A stretch of DNA of 64,000 nt from Mantamonas sphyraenae (taxonomy: Eukaryota > CRuMs > Mantamonadidae). The translations under genes were made by a program, and so were the position numbers. Positions 62,996 through 64,000 of this stretch are shown here, piece by piece. Each line of letters opens with the position of its first letter. The first letter of the stretch is position 1. The notes beneath the pieces are model-generated. The model saw only the letters and a list, made by a program, of their open reading frames with translations, made no database searches and was not told where the DNA came from. The DNA is taken from positions 496,001-560,000 of the forward strand of contig JAPMXV010000043.1 in NCBI GenBank assembly GCA_026936335.1. Direction: 5' to 3'.

Positions 62996-64000
62996 ATGAG
63001 CACATCGCCAGAGACCACACCCTTTGTGAGCGACAAGATGATGGAGGGACCGTCGCCATCAAAGATCGACACGAGCGGCCAGAGCGGCGCGCTGCTGAGC
63101 GACCGGCTGGTGATCAAAGCGGGCGTCAAGAAGCCGCTGGAGTTGGCCAGCGCAAGCCAAGAGGAGAGCAAGGAGACTAGCACGACGGCCGATGTGGAAG
63201 CATTTGTGGAGCCGATGCTGAAGGAGAACCCGAACCGGTTTGTGATCTTCCCTCTGCAGTACCATGCAGTGAGTTGTGTGCGGGGTTCGAAATTGGCGGG
63301 AAAGCAAGCTTTTGGCGCGCAAAAGGGTCCCGACAGGTTCCCGGCGCGATTGCGAGAGAGGGCAAGAGGGAATGCGGATGGGGTGTGGAGCAAGACACAC
63401 GCAATGGACTAACCCAGCACGGGATGCAGGTTTGGGACATGTACAAGAAGCACGTGGCGTCGTTCTGGACGGCTGAGGAGATCGACCTGCAACAAGACCT
63501 GACGCACTGGAGCTCGATGAGCTCGGACGAGCAGCACTTTATCAAGCATGTGCTTGCGTTCTTTGCGGCGTCAGACGGGATTGTGAACGAGAACCTGGCA
63601 GTGAACTTTAGCAACGAAGTGCAGATTCCGGAGGCGCGGTTCTTCTACGGGTTCCAGATCATGATGGAGAACATCCACAGCGAGGTGTACTCGCTGCTGA
63701 TTGACACGTACATCAAGGACCTGGAGGAGAGGCAGCACCTGTTGAATGCGATTGAGACGGTGCCGTGCGTGGCGAAAAAGGCAAACTGGGCGTTGAAGTG
63801 GATCGAGTCGGCAGAGGCGTTTGGGGTACGACTGGTGGCATTTGCGGCCGTGGAGGGGATCTTCTTTAGCGGGTCGTTTGCGGCGATCTTCTGGCTGAAG
63901 AAGCGTGGACTGATGCCCGGACTGACGTTCAGCAACGAGCTGATCTCGCGGGACGAGGGACTGCACTGCGACTTTGCGTGTCTGCTGTTTGGGATGCTGG
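62996..64000 (+). CDS. RRM2: Ribonucleotide reductase small (R2) subunit, 3' end cut by the window
   Basis: Exons 62996-63268 and 63430 onward give 281 residues before the window ends. The N-terminal 70 residues are poorly conserved; from [19 protein letters not shown] the match to R2 is near complete. Diiron and radical residues are present: FWTAEEIDL (ligand Asp), [12 protein letters not shown] (Glu, His and the tyrosyl-radical Tyr), [10 protein letters not shown] (Glu), and [10 protein letters not shown] (Glu, His). It is therefore an active-type R2 and not the Tyr-less variants. It forms the active enzyme with the R1 encoded at 44321. Intron 1 (63269-63429) contains two more E2F-type sites. 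Confidence 0.96.
63293..63303 (+). promoter_or_regulatory. E2F-type site in RRM2 intron 1
   Basis: TTGGCGGGAAA matches the E2F consensus; it lies about 25 bp inside intron 1. Confidence 0.5.
63310..63324 (+). promoter_or_regulatory. Palindromic E2F-type site in RRM2 intron 1
   Basis: TTTTGGCGCGCAAAA is a near palindrome with GCGC between T and A runs, the E2F/DP arrangement, six bases after the previous site. Confidence 0.5.

Noticed and set aside
1-64000. tRNA, rRNA or CRISPR features
   Set aside because: No cloverleaf with A/B boxes, no rRNA-like sequence and no regularly spaced direct repeats were recognised; dinucleotide tracts explain the repetitive spots.

Overview
This window is nuclear DNA of a flagellated unicellular eukaryote. 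Its genes have few to several short spliceosomal introns (GT/AG, about 70-450 nt, often full of TG/CA repeats), tiny intergenic gaps and both transcription directions. The gene set (cytosolic ribosomal proteins eL13 and uS9, COPII Sec24, PP5 phosphatase, CARMIL, Rab23, PACRG, a CFAP119-like protein, an NME8-like thioredoxin, both ribonucleotide reductase subunits) points to a ciliated member of the animal/fungal/amoeba side of eukaryotes (Amorphea). CARMIL and E2F-like promoter sites favour this. The exact species cannot be told from the sequence.

Layout. 1-11 kb: the 3' part of an LRR (RNI-type) gene, Sec24, a drug/metabolite-superfamily transporter, an orphan membrane protein and a TPR-phosphatase PP5. 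11-21.3 kb: a membrane-anchored peroxiredoxin-like protein with a damaged active site, then a large inverted duplication. Arms of about 2.9 kb (12150-15071 and 18374-21297) each carry an intact eL13 gene and an intact PACRG gene. They flank a 3.3-kb centre with a PhoPQ-activated/AprA-type secreted protein and uS9. The right arm ends inside a truncated copy of the peroxiredoxin gene, which shows that the left arm is the donor. 21.3-26.3 kb: CFAP119-like and CARMIL. 26.4-31.6 kb: three exostosin-like (GT47) genes, the third frameshifted. 31.7-40.6 kb: an LRR-ankyrin protein and an acidic multi-PHD protein. 40.7-43.5 kb: a redox-damaged thioredoxin with a charged repeat tail, and Rab23. 44.3-50.3 kb: ribonucleotide reductase large subunit and a cysteine-rich polytopic membrane protein. 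50.6-55.6 kb: a very large protein with a SAP-like motif and a TnpB/Fanzor-type C-terminus, which stands out from the housekeeping genes around it. 56.3-64 kb: an ABCB half-transporter, an EF-hand protein, a POT peptide transporter, a calcineurin-B-homologous (CHP) protein and the ribonucleotide reductase small subunit (cut by the window end).

Themes. Several genes serve cilia (two PACRG copies, CFAP119-like, Rab23, NME8-like thioredoxin, possibly the EF-hand protein). Both ribonucleotide reductase genes carry perfect or near-perfect E2F-type sites, which implies shared S-phase control. Gene models were built by hand from splice signals, frame continuity and family similarity; exon coordinates are given in each entry. 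Part of the annotation (subfamily names, some starts) remains inference.
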